A stretch of DNA of 5,826 bases from an uncultured Verrucomicrobiales bacterium (GTDB lineage Bacteria; Verrucomicrobiota; Verrucomicrobiia; Verrucomicrobiales; Akkermansiaceae). The stretch spans positions 1 to 5,826 of the forward strand of contig CALFDI010000354.1 in NCBI GenBank assembly GCA_937952875.1, given 5' to 3'. This document shows, piece after piece, positions 1-5,480 of the stretch; within the stretch, counting starts at the first letter, position 1, and each line of letters starts with the position of its first letter. A program made the position numbers and the translations under genes. Below the pieces are notes generated by a model that did no database searches, was not told the origin of the DNA, and worked only from the letters and a program-made list of their open reading frames with translations.

Positions 1-567
1 TATAGCACCCCTGAAAGAACATTTCAGGGAGAAGTCACAGGCATCCCTAACGTAAAAGATAGCACACGCCGTATTCGCGAGACACGCCGTGAATCATCAC
101 GCCAGCGCACTGTCCGCCCAGAAGGCGGGCGTTCTGGTGGCTGGTGGACTATTCAGAATGCTTACAGTAACCTAGCTGTCGCCCTTCAGTCTAACAATTC
201 CAACAATGGAACGCGTCTCGTCCAGAGATCTCGTCAGAATAACAACTGGGAACAGTGGCGCTTCGACAGTGCTAATATTGGAGGAGGCTGGGTCACATCA
301 CGTAATCGCCAGACGAATAAAGCCATCGATATGACTGGCAACTCTAACAACGGTCGTCACATCCACCAATGGAGTTACAATATTAACAATCAGAATCAGC
401 ATTTCAAATTCGACCATGACGATAGTGGACTCCTTCGTCTTCGATTCCGTAGAGGCGGCAAGGTGCTTCATAACCACGGGCGCCGCACGAACTCTGGAAA
501 TAGACTCACACAGTGGAATTGGCAGGGCAGTAGTCACCTTCAGTGGTATATGACCCGCAGCAACTAA
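1..567 (+). CDS. C-terminal part of a protein ending in a ricin-type beta-trefoil lectin domain (5' end outside window)
   Basis: The frame is open from base 1 to the TAA at 565-567, giving 188 visible residues; the start lies upstream. Residues 1-47 are a polar, Arg/Ser-rich stretch that looks like a linker. Residues 48-188 form a ricin-type (RICIN) module with three recognisable subrepeats: residues about 48-88 (WWTIQNAYSNLAVAL, later WEQWRF), about 97-137 (TNKAIDMTGNSNNGRHIHQW, later NQHFKF) and about 145-186 (GKVLHNHGRRTNSGNRLTQW, later LQWYM). These carry the G-x-x-hydrophobic-x-Q-W and Q-x-W/F signatures of the family. Such modules bind sugars and are usually appended to secreted glycoside hydrolases, proteases or adhesins. 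The partner domain is not visible, so the overall function is unknown. Asn is very frequent. The gene is followed by a strong terminator. Confidence 0.85.
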   Translation, partial: YSTPERTFQGEVTGIPNVKDSTRRIRETRRESSRQRTVRPEGGRSGGWWTIQNAYSNLAVALQSNNSNNGTRLVQRSRQNNNWEQWRFDSANIGGGWVTSRNRQTNKAIDMTGNSNNGRHIHQWSYNINNQNQHFKFDHDDSGLLRLRFRRGGKVLHNHGRRTNSGNRLTQWNWQGSSHLQWYMTRSN

Positions 568-598
568 TTCGACTTAATACGAATACACCGTAGATAAC

Positions 599-637
599 AG
601 AGCTGCAGTAGACCTTAGCTTACTGCAGCTCTTTTTT
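599..637 (+). terminator. Strong rho-independent terminator
   Basis: A perfect 12-bp stem (AGAGCTGCAGTA at 599-610 pairing with TACTGCAGCTCT at 621-632) closes a 10-nt loop and is followed by a T-run at 632-637. It lies 31 nt after the stop of the ricin-domain gene and fits as its transcription end. The T-run ends only 15 nt before the start of the next gene on the same strand. Confidence 0.93.
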
Positions 638-652
638 CCACCCTATAGCTAT

Positions 653-1840
653 ATGATCAGGCTCACACTCATCGCGCTTATACTCCCCTCCTCCCTTTTT
701 CTCTCGTCCTGTAAAGAGCCAACGACCTCGTCTCCTCACACTGAAAAGAACAGCTCCCAAGCTCAGCCGAGTAAGCCATCATCACACACACAGCGAACAT
801 CTGCTCTGCAGCCTCCCACAAGATCTGCCGTTCTATTTTCTTCTACTGACCTAGAGGCAAGACTCCGCACGCTGAGCCCTCAGGCTCTACTGCACGAGTC
901 GACAAACATCCGTAACCTCCTCATAGCAAATCCAGATGAGGCAGAAGCCATACTCGAGATATATACAAACCTTCTCGCGGAATCTGACCCCGCCGCCGCC
1001 ATCACCTTCTCTTACGACCACACACACTACTTAAAAAGCAGTAACAACAAACAAGAACAAACGCGCAAACTCCTACAAGGCTGGCAGAAGGCAGACAACG
1101 ACGCATTTCAGGCATATCTAACTTCCCTTTTTCACTACGAATCGAATCATGAACACCGCAGCCGTGAGCTATTAGCTCTCTTCATGAGTCCAGAGAATGA
1201 CAAAGCATTCGACTCGTCACAGTGGCTCTCCTGGATTGAAGAATCATCTCAAGATAAAGAGACCTCACCTCTCCATGCTGCAGCTCTTGACGCCATTTTA
1301 CAAAACACTGATGCGGAAGACCACGAGGCATTTCAAAACATCTCAACAGCATTCCAAAACCGCATCTCAGACCCAGCGATGCTTAAGCATCTCGATGTCT
1401 ATGTCTCGAAAATTGCTCACCATTACCCTGAGCAAACTCGAGACATCATTCTGCAAATCCCCCTAGGAAGTTACCGCGATCAGATCATTGAGCGCACCAT
1501 GTCAGACTTAGGACGAGAACATCCTGAAACAGCTGCAGAGTGGCTCTCTTCACCAGATGTTATTTCCGAAATATTTCGCCCTCAGCTGTCTGAGATCGTA
1601 GAAAGTGCGTCCGCTCACAATGTCACAAAAGCTCAACTTGATGACGCTCTCGCAGCTTATACAGATGAAGCGAACATCATTTTCGACCGTTCACTCAAGG
1701 CCTATATCTTCAGTCTCGTGCATGAACATCCACAAGACGCCCTCGAGACAATCGACGCAATCACAGACCCTCATCGGCGCGAAGACTTGAGAGGCAAAAT
1801 CCAGGCTATCGTAGCGACACAGCAGCCTAAAGAAGAATAG
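653..1840 (+). CDS. Predicted lipoprotein with alpha-helical repeats, function unknown
   Basis: This is a 395-residue protein. The N-terminus is a lipoprotein signal peptide: Arg3, a hydrophobic stretch at 4-17, and the lipobox L17-S18-S19-C20, so Cys20 should be lipidated after cleavage by signal peptidase II. Residues 21-63 are a Ser/Thr/Pro/Gln-rich linker. The rest looks all-helical. The C-terminal part divides into loose units of about 33-35 residues starting near 257 (HYPEQTRDII), 290 (HPETAAEWL), 324 and 359 (HPQDALETI), which resemble TPR-like solenoid repeats seen in many verrucomicrobial proteins (family memory). The start is fixed by the signal peptide; no Shine-Dalgarno is seen in the 15 nt after the preceding terminator. 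No catalytic motif is recognisable. A scaffold or binding role in the envelope is only a guess. It converges with the membrane-protein gene, 12 nt apart. Confidence 0.85.
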   Translation: MIRLTLIALILPSSLFLSSCKEPTTSSPHTEKNSSQAQPSKPSSHTQRTSALQPPTRSAVLFSSTDLEARLRTLSPQALLHESTNIRNLLIANPDEAEAILEIYTNLLAESDPAAAITFSYDHTHYLKSSNNKQEQTRKLLQGWQKADNDAFQAYLTSLFHYESNHEHRSRELLALFMSPENDKAFDSSQWLSWIEESSQDKETSPLHAAALDAILQNTDAEDHEAFQNISTAFQNRISDPAMLKHLDVYVSKIAHHYPEQTRDIILQIPLGSYRDQIIERTMSDLGREHPETAAEWLSSPDVISEIFRPQLSEIVESASAHNVTKAQLDDALAAYTDEANIIFDRSLKAYIFSLVHEHPQDALETIDAITDPHRREDLRGKIQAIVATQQPKEE

Positions 1841-1852
1841 TATAAAGAGCTT

Positions 1853-2161
1853 CTACGTCTCCTCATTCTTGAGATCTTCAGCTGAGCGCTTTAGCTCGCG
1901 GAGCATCTCTTCACGCTCTTCTTGAACAGCGCGCATCGCATCATACAGAGCAAATAATAAAATAAACAGTGTGAGAAAAGCCACCCCACCCCACCAGAGA
2001 ATAAAGCGCCACAGCCCATTCGCTAGCCAACCATCTAAAACCCAGTTTCCGATAAATACGCTAAGCAGGAGAGCGATCAACACCTGAAACAGCATCTTTC
2101 GTCGAAGCCTCCGATCGTGGAGAATTCCTTTTGCAATGATGAATGCTGGCCCTTGGTTCAT
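1853..2161 (-). CDS. Small two-helix membrane protein with charged helical tail, unknown function
   Basis: This is a 102-residue protein. A basic N-terminus (R17-R18-L-R-R-K22) precedes a hydrophobic segment at about 24-42. A short Asp/Asn/Gly loop (D43-G49) leads to a second, Trp-rich segment at about 51-72. A highly charged tail (74-100, EEREEMLRELKR) is probably helical or coiled-coil. By the positive-inside rule both termini should face the cytoplasm. I do not recognise a named family. It lies 49 nt downstream of the E1 alpha-like gene on the same strand and is probably co-transcribed with it. The start ATG sits directly after a small hairpin (2163-2182) whose loop holds GGAAAG, the only plausible ribosome-binding purine tract. 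The gene ends 12 nt from the convergent lipoprotein gene, and no convincing terminator is seen there. Confidence 0.8.
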   Translation of the reverse strand: MNQGPAFIIAKGILHDRRLRRKMLFQVLIALLLSVFIGNWVLDGWLANGLWRFILWWGGVAFLTLFILLFALYDAMRAVQEEREEMLRELKRSAEDLKNEET

Positions 2162-2162
2162 G

Positions 2163-2182
2163 AGATGATCTTTCCATCATCT
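2163..2182 (-). promoter_or_regulatory. Hairpin presenting the ribosome-binding purine tract of the membrane-protein gene
   Basis: On the minus strand AGATGAT (2182-2176) pairs perfectly with ATCATCT (2169-2163), a 7-bp stem closing a 6-nt loop, GGAAAG (2175-2170). The hairpin ends one base before the ATG at 2161. The loop is the only Shine-Dalgarno-like sequence near that start, so folding could display the tract or limit ribosome access. The inverted repeat is directly visible; a regulatory role is inferred. Confidence 0.45.
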
Positions 2183-2210
2183 TCGCTACACAGCAATGTA
2201 TGATTCGCCC

Positions 2211-3227
2211 TTATGAAAAGAAATGTCTGCCTTGCTGGCTCGCCGCAGTCTGATGATCAGTCTCCCAATAGACGTTTTCTTGAATCTCAGAAAGCGTCGG
2301 TGGATCTTGCTGCCTCGCCCACTTGATTGAATCAGAGGCTTCGGCTTTTACTTCTTTAGTAAATACTTCGTAGTCTCCCTCAGACACTAGACCGTCGTGA
2401 ATCAGTTTATGCATCCATTTTTTAAGAGGATCTCGGTGCTCCTTGTAGTAGTTAATTTCTTCAGGCGAACGACATTTTTTATGATTCGAATCAGCGATTG
2501 TCGCTCCATAATACCGATACGTTTCTACTTCAATAAATGTCGGCCTATGTTCTGTAAGTGCTTTCTCTCGAGCGCGTGATAGAGCGTCCCACAGTGACGA
2601 AATTTCATCGCCTTTCACAACAGCCCAGTCGATATCATACCCTTCAGCTCTTTGAACGACGTAGTCTTTAAATGCGGTGGATCGCCTTTGCTTAGTCCAG
2701 AAGGAATATTGATTATTTTCGATCACAACGACGACAGGTAGATCGAAGAGCCCCATGAGATTGAATGATTCATGCACCACACCCTGGTTCATTGAGGCCT
2801 CACCCATCATGCAGAACACCATTCCATCTTGCTCACGATATTTTAAAGCAAATGCGAGTCCTGCAGAAATCGGCACCTGAGAACCAGCCACAGCATAACT
2901 GCCCCAGTGATGATTCTCCGGACAGAAGAGAGACAGCGCTCCACCTTTCCCGCGCGAACAGCCAGCCGACTTTCCATGAAGCTCTGCCATAATAGACCGA
3001 AAGGGTATACCAGATGCCACTGCCATACCGATGCCTCGCTGATTACACACACTGTGATCATTTTCCCCCATCAAAGTGCGGACGCACGCAGCGATAGACT
3101 CTTGGCCAATGTCTAGCATGAGAAACCCTCCCTGGTCACCATGGCTGTAGTTGTGGTTTGCCGCCTGTTGAAACCTCCGAGAACGAGTCATTATCTCGAG
3201 GATTTCACGTTGCTGCTGTGCTGTCAT
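2211..3227 (-). CDS. E1 alpha-like protein of the 2-oxoacid dehydrogenase family with degenerate active-site motifs
   Basis: The 338 residues align end to end with E1 alpha subunits of pyruvate/branched-chain 2-oxoacid dehydrogenases, enzymes that use thiamine diphosphate (ThDP) to decarboxylate 2-oxoacids together with an E1 beta partner. Retained landmarks are GQES (41-44), MAELHGK (80-86), GKGG (93-96), AGSQVP (114-119), ENN (170-172) and the TYR at 236-238. The catalytic signatures are altered. The GDG of the ThDP/Mg site is GEA (142-144), still 26 residues before N171-N172. The usual YRxHG is QRGIG (63-67), GSMH is GALS (96-99), the GHS loop is GAT (241-243), and the FxHL histidine is Met37. 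There is no E1 beta, E2 or E3 gene alongside. ATG 3227 is the first possible start after the in-frame TGA at 3243-3245. It lies 37 nt after the regulator gene. It may be a pseudoenzyme, or an enzyme with changed chemistry; routine annotation would call it PdhA. Confidence 0.85.
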   Translation of the reverse strand: MTAQQQREILEIMTRSRRFQQAANHNYSHGDQGGFLMLDIGQESIAACVRTLMGENDHSVCNQRGIGMAVASGIPFRSIMAELHGKSAGCSRGKGGALSLFCPENHHWGSYAVAGSQVPISAGLAFALKYREQDGMVFCMMGEASMNQGVVHESFNLMGLFDLPVVVVIENNQYSFWTKQRRSTAFKDYVVQRAEGYDIDWAVVKGDEISSLWDALSRAREKALTEHRPTFIEVETYRYYGATIADSNHKKCRSPEEINYYKEHRDPLKKWMHKLIHDGLVSEGDYEVFTKEVKAEASDSIKWARQQDPPTLSEIQENVYWETDHQTAASQQGRHFFS

Positions 3228-3249
3228 GTCACAGAGGTTAGCTCAAAAA

Positions 3250-3261
3250 GTGATCGATCAC
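3250..3261. promoter_or_regulatory. Perfect 12-bp palindrome between regulator and E1 alpha-like genes
   Basis: GTGATCGATCAC is a perfect palindrome in the 37-nt gap between the regulator stop (3265) and the E1 alpha-like start (3227). On the minus strand it is followed at once by five T residues. It could be an operator for the regulator encoded just upstream. As a terminator it would offer only a 4-bp stem, so it is weak in that role. I did not see another copy in the window. Confidence 0.4.
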
Positions 3262-3264
3262 GAA

Positions 3265-3921
3265 TCAATTTCCCATGGTCCGCACCTCCAGCACGGCTAT
3301 CTTCCCGCCACGCTCGAGTTCTATAACCTTCCGCGTCACCTTTGTCCCTAGTAACTCTTCCATCATGCGAAGCTCCATCCCCTCAGCACTCGGATATCCA
3401 TCAAAAATCTCCTGAAGCGGATGGTGGTATTCCTCGATACGAAAGCCCAACTCGCGATCAAAATGACAGCGACTAAATATGCCTAATGTATCTCGAAGAG
3501 CCGTCAGCCGTGTCGCCTTTTCCACTAATGACTGCCCCTTCCGCACATCTAGCATCCACTCATCTCGTAGCTTGCGAAAATAGCGAAAGAGAATTTTCTC
3601 CGCTGCAGAATTCCCCAGCACATCGTCAGCACTCTCTAGTAATCCGAGGGTGAGTCCTATTCCTCCAGTAGGAAAAAGTGGATCACACTTGTCAGTCAGC
3701 TGATAGAGCTTTTCAGGCCGACCAGCTTCTCGCCGCGGCACTCGCCATGTCTTAATGAATCCCAATTTCTCTAACTTCACGCAATGCTGCTTAACCCCCA
3801 TGTAGCTCATTTCTAAGGCATCAGCCAACTCTCTCACAGCCATGCCATCTGAGCGTTTGAGCTCTACAATCAAGCTCGCGCGCACCGGATGCATCAGTTC
3901 TGTAAGAATTGCAGAAAACAT
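3265..3921 (-). CDS. Winged-helix transcriptional regulator, SufR/ArsR-like, lacking cluster cysteines
   Basis: This 218-residue protein has an N-terminal winged helix-turn-helix. L9-MHPVRASLIVEL-21 is the first helix, V29-RELADALEMSYMGVKQHCVKLEKLGF-55 holds the HTH, and the GRPEKLYQLT segment (67-76) is the wing, all typical of SufR-like regulators. The C-terminal region (about 160-213: E164-Y-H-H-P-L, then Y176-P, M182-E, L190-L-G) matches the ligand domain of SufR, the repressor of Fe-S cluster assembly genes. SufR has four cysteines spaced CX12CX13CX14C (family knowledge). Here the corresponding positions 167, 180, 194 and 209 are His, Glu, Lys and Ala, so an Fe-S cluster of that kind is unlikely. 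The protein is probably the local regulator of the operon it heads. No Shine-Dalgarno is seen, and the predicted promoter would leave almost no leader. Confidence 0.85.
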   Translation of the reverse strand: MFSAILTELMHPVRASLIVELKRSDGMAVRELADALEMSYMGVKQHCVKLEKLGFIKTWRVPRREAGRPEKLYQLTDKCDPLFPTGGIGLTLGLLESADDVLGNSAAEKILFRYFRKLRDEWMLDVRKGQSLVEKATRLTALRDTLGIFSRCHFDRELGFRIEEYHHPLQEIFDGYPSAEGMELRMMEELLGTKVTRKVIELERGGKIAVLEVRTMGN

Positions 3922-3926
3922 TGTTT

Positions 3927-3948
3927 GGCTATCTTAACTAACTAAGCC
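3927..3948. promoter_or_regulatory. Imperfect 22-bp dyad overlapping the predicted -10 of the regulator operon
   Basis: The outer arms GGCT (3927-3930) and AGCC (3945-3948) and the inner arms TTA (3934-3936) and TAA (3939-3941) are symmetric about one centre, separated by unmatched triplets. The dyad covers the predicted -10 box and lies just before the regulator ATG, where an autoregulatory operator would be expected. The symmetry is partial (7 of 11 pairs), so confidence is low. Confidence 0.3.
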
Positions 3949-3958
3949 TCTATGGCAA
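3931..3958 (-). promoter_or_regulatory. Candidate sigma70-type promoter of the regulator operon
   Basis: On the minus strand TTGCCA (3958-3953) and TAAGAT (3936-3931) are separated by 16 bp, close to consensus -35 and -10 boxes. Transcription would begin near 3924, only a few bases before the ATG at 3921, so the mRNA would be nearly leaderless; this agrees with the lack of a Shine-Dalgarno. The -35 box lies inside the decayed kinase fragment. Confidence 0.4.
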
Positions 3959-4082
3959 TTCTTAAGAAATCAGATACGATTTGAACATACATTCCTTCAG
4001 ATGAACTTAGCCTTCCCAGATCTAGGGGCTTATGATCCCGCGTAAATCGGAGAAATAACATACGCTCCCTCAAGATCTCAAT
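3942..4082 (-). pseudogene. Remnant of a YrbL-like kinase C-terminus (paralogue of the gene at 5481-5826)
   Basis: A short open stretch between TGA (4083-4085) and TAG (3942-3944) encodes RFTRDHKPLDLGRL at 4049-4008. The intact kinase-like gene encodes RFARDHEPLDAGRI at 5534-5493. That is 10 of 14 residues and 27 of 42 bases identical, in the same reading frame and at the same kind of position near the protein end. Just upstream, ILRERMLFL loosely resembles IRRRWNRVIS; at DNA level GTTATTTCTC resembles GTAATCTCTC with small shifts, so the upstream frame may be damaged. The rest of the kinase is absent, because the esterase stop follows within 25 nt. A 21-residue tail follows the conserved block. 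A tiny expressed peptide (ATG 4061) cannot be excluded, but a gene relic fits better. Confidence 0.6.
4008..4049 (-). repeat. Diverged direct repeat, copy 1 (in kinase remnant)
   Basis: This 42-bp block matches copy 2 at 5493-5534 at 27 positions, including GGGATCAT and CTAGA. Both copies have the same orientation, start to start 1485 bp apart, and flank the esterase gene. The protein-level match (10 of 14) argues for homology and against chance. Confidence 0.6.
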
Positions 4083-4096
4083 TCACCTAGAGAGTC

Positions 4097-4121
4097 GCTG
4101 CCTAATTATGCCGTAGGCAGC
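4097..4121 (-). terminator. Hairpin spanning the esterase stop codon, weak terminator candidate
   Basis: On the minus strand GCTGCCTA (4121-4114) pairs perfectly with TAGGCAGC (4104-4097), an 8-bp stem with a 9-nt loop that contains most of the TAA stop (4108-4106). No T-run follows, so classical intrinsic termination is doubtful. It may instead stabilise the mRNA 3' end or be incidental. Confidence 0.3.
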
Positions 4122-5389
4122 CCTAAGTCCTGAGCTATTTCTTCAATCACAGGAATACCTTTGAATTCTTCTAGTAGTTTATTAGCAGCTTTTTCGATCT
4201 TACCATCAGCATGGTTCCTCTTAGAACCGCCTGACCGGCCATAAGGAGCATAGATTTTCTCAGAAAACGCATCGATCGCGTAAACTCCCTGCGTGTATCT
4301 CACGTTTATCTCGTCTTTAGCCAACTCTTTCATAAGGGTCTGAACCAGAACTGCATTTTGACCAGTTATCTCATATTCTTCAGTCAAAAAGTGGCACCAA
4401 TAATGTGCTCGGTATGGAAATTTTTGCTTAAGCGTTTCCAGCCAGTTAATGAGTGCTGACTCGAAGTCTAACCTTTCAGCATTGAGCGACTTTTCTTTTC
4501 TCCGATCTCCGAGATAGCGACCATTTAGCCAGACGACGCACTCATTTTGAATCCAAGGCGCTCCACCTGTGTGACCGCCAGGAGACATCCTGTGAAAGCC
4601 CTTATTTTTAAATTCTTTTACTGCAATAGCCGTAAGATAGCGATTGAAGTCTCTCGCCCCACCGACTCCGATACAATATTGTCCGCGTGTATACTTCTTG
4701 TCAGGAGAGTAACCGACTATCGGCATATTCCCCATCGATTTGATACGAAGGGCATTATAAAACGACATAGCTCCTCCACCAGAATTCCCAGAGAAATAGA
4801 CTCTCTCTTCATCGATTGGCAGAGTCTCTAACAAATGCTTAAGGCACTGTTTTGAATGGTTGTGAGTTCTCACTGGATGGCCTTTCCCATTCCTCGATTC
4901 CTTAGAAGCTGCGATCACCCAGCCATTTAACTCTGCCGCTTCGCGGAAATGCTTTACCGTATGCTTCCCACCACCGCCTGCAGACGTGTAAAACAGAAGT
5001 GGCGCTTTTCGGCCTTTGCGTAACGACTTTGGAATATACAAAAAATAATTCGACTCCTCTCCTGCAGCAATAGGTCCTACGGCCTCTCCCTGGGGATGAG
5101 CTAAGCCTTCCGAGAGAAACTCACTTTCCCTTTTTAAGGCCTCATCCCCCTTAGTCGTATCAATGCTGAAGTGTTTCCGTAAAACTGCCTGATCAGAATC
5201 TGAAAATTGCTCAAGCGTTAGCTTTAACTCGCGCCCTTCATGAGTCCTAAGCGTGACGTGTTCACCCTCAAATGAAAGAGCCTTAGCCTTCACCTTCGTC
5301 CCCGCTGAAGAAGTCCAAACACGTTCCTCTGTAGGCTCTCCGAAGACCGCCAAAAGAGAAAAAAGTAAGCTTATAATTACTAATCTCAT
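4106..5389 (-). CDS. Exported SHD1-domain alpha/beta-hydrolase (putative esterase)
   Basis: This is a 427-residue protein from the ATG at 5389. An in-frame ATG at 5452 would add 21 residues, but the later start has AGGA 5 nt upstream and begins directly with a signal peptide (MRLVIISLLFSLLAVFGEP). Residues about 22-74 (RVWTSSAGTKVKAKALSF, then LTLEQFSDSDQAVL) are an SHD1 (SLA1 homology 1) domain, common in secreted planctomycetal and verrucomicrobial proteins. Residues about 115-325 are an alpha/beta-hydrolase core of the feruloyl esterase/PHB depolymerase type: FLYIPKSL, the glycine-rich AGGGG (137-141, oxyanion region), nucleophile elbow G201-N-S203-G-G, probable acid Asp247 (GARDFN) and His273 (PGGHTGG). 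The last 100 residues are helical with no recognised fold. It probably hydrolyses an ester outside the cytoplasm; the substrate is unknown. It lies 91 nt after the kinase-like gene on the same strand. Confidence 0.87.
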   Translation of the reverse strand: MRLVIISLLFSLLAVFGEPTEERVWTSSAGTKVKAKALSFEGEHVTLRTHEGRELKLTLEQFSDSDQAVLRKHFSIDTTKGDEALKRESEFLSEGLAHPQGEAVGPIAAGEESNYFLYIPKSLRKGRKAPLLFYTSAGGGGKHTVKHFREAAELNGWVIAASKESRNGKGHPVRTHNHSKQCLKHLLETLPIDEERVYFSGNSGGGAMSFYNALRIKSMGNMPIVGYSPDKKYTRGQYCIGVGGARDFNRYLTAIAVKEFKNKGFHRMSPGGHTGGAPWIQNECVVWLNGRYLGDRRKEKSLNAERLDFESALINWLETLKQKFPYRAHYWCHFLTEEYEITGQNAVLVQTLMKELAKDEINVRYTQGVYAIDAFSEKIYAPYGRSGGSKRNHADGKIEKAANKLLEEFKGIPVIEEIAQDLGLPTA

Positions 5390-5394
5390 AGTGA

Positions 5395-5398
5395 TCCT
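5395..5398 (-). promoter_or_regulatory. Shine-Dalgarno that decides the esterase start
   Basis: AGGA on the minus strand (5398-5395) is 5 nt before the ATG at 5389. It is the clearest ribosome-binding site in the window and supports this start over the upstream in-frame ATG at 5452. Confidence 0.6.
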
Positions 5399-5480
5399 AT
5401 TACCTATAAGCAGCACATTTCTCAAGAGGGAAAATTCCAACTCACTGCGCATTTACAGTCGTGAGTCCTACCAAAGAAAA

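Noticed and set aside
298..537. 79-codon open frame on the minus strand inside the ricin-domain gene
   Set aside because: It is antisense to a clear QxW-containing domain, has no ribosome-binding site and no recognisable protein features; it is a coding-strand shadow.
574..592. Resemblance of TTAATACGAATACACCGTAG to a phage T7-type promoter
   Set aside because: Only the first bases (TAATACGA) agree; the rest of the consensus does not, and there is no phage context.
644..649. TATAGC as a -10 box for the lipoprotein gene
   Set aside because: It would place the start site inside the coding region and has no -35 partner.
1197..1466. 89-codon + strand frame inside the lipoprotein gene (also 1605-1790)
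   Set aside because: These are out-of-frame shadows with unnatural composition, fully covered by the lipoprotein frame, which is supported by a signal peptide.
1841..1852. Bidirectional terminator between the convergent genes
   Set aside because: Only a 5-bp stem (AGAAG/CTTCT) with a long loop and no solid T-run could be found.
2843..3061. Frames overlapping the E1 alpha-like and regulator genes (also 2397-2579, 2765-2992, 2907-3116 and 3141-3326)
   Set aside because: All lie within or largely within the E1 alpha-like coding sequence, whose full-length homology explains the region.
4547..4831. 94-codon + strand frame opposite the esterase (and 5253-5510)
   Set aside because: Both are antisense to the hydrolase core or signal peptide and have no independent support.
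5401..5424. TTGAGA to TAATAG (17-bp spacing) as a promoter for the esterase on the minus strand
   Set aside because: The implied start site falls on or next to the ATG and the -10 would overlap the Shine-Dalgarno, so the two signals are incompatible.
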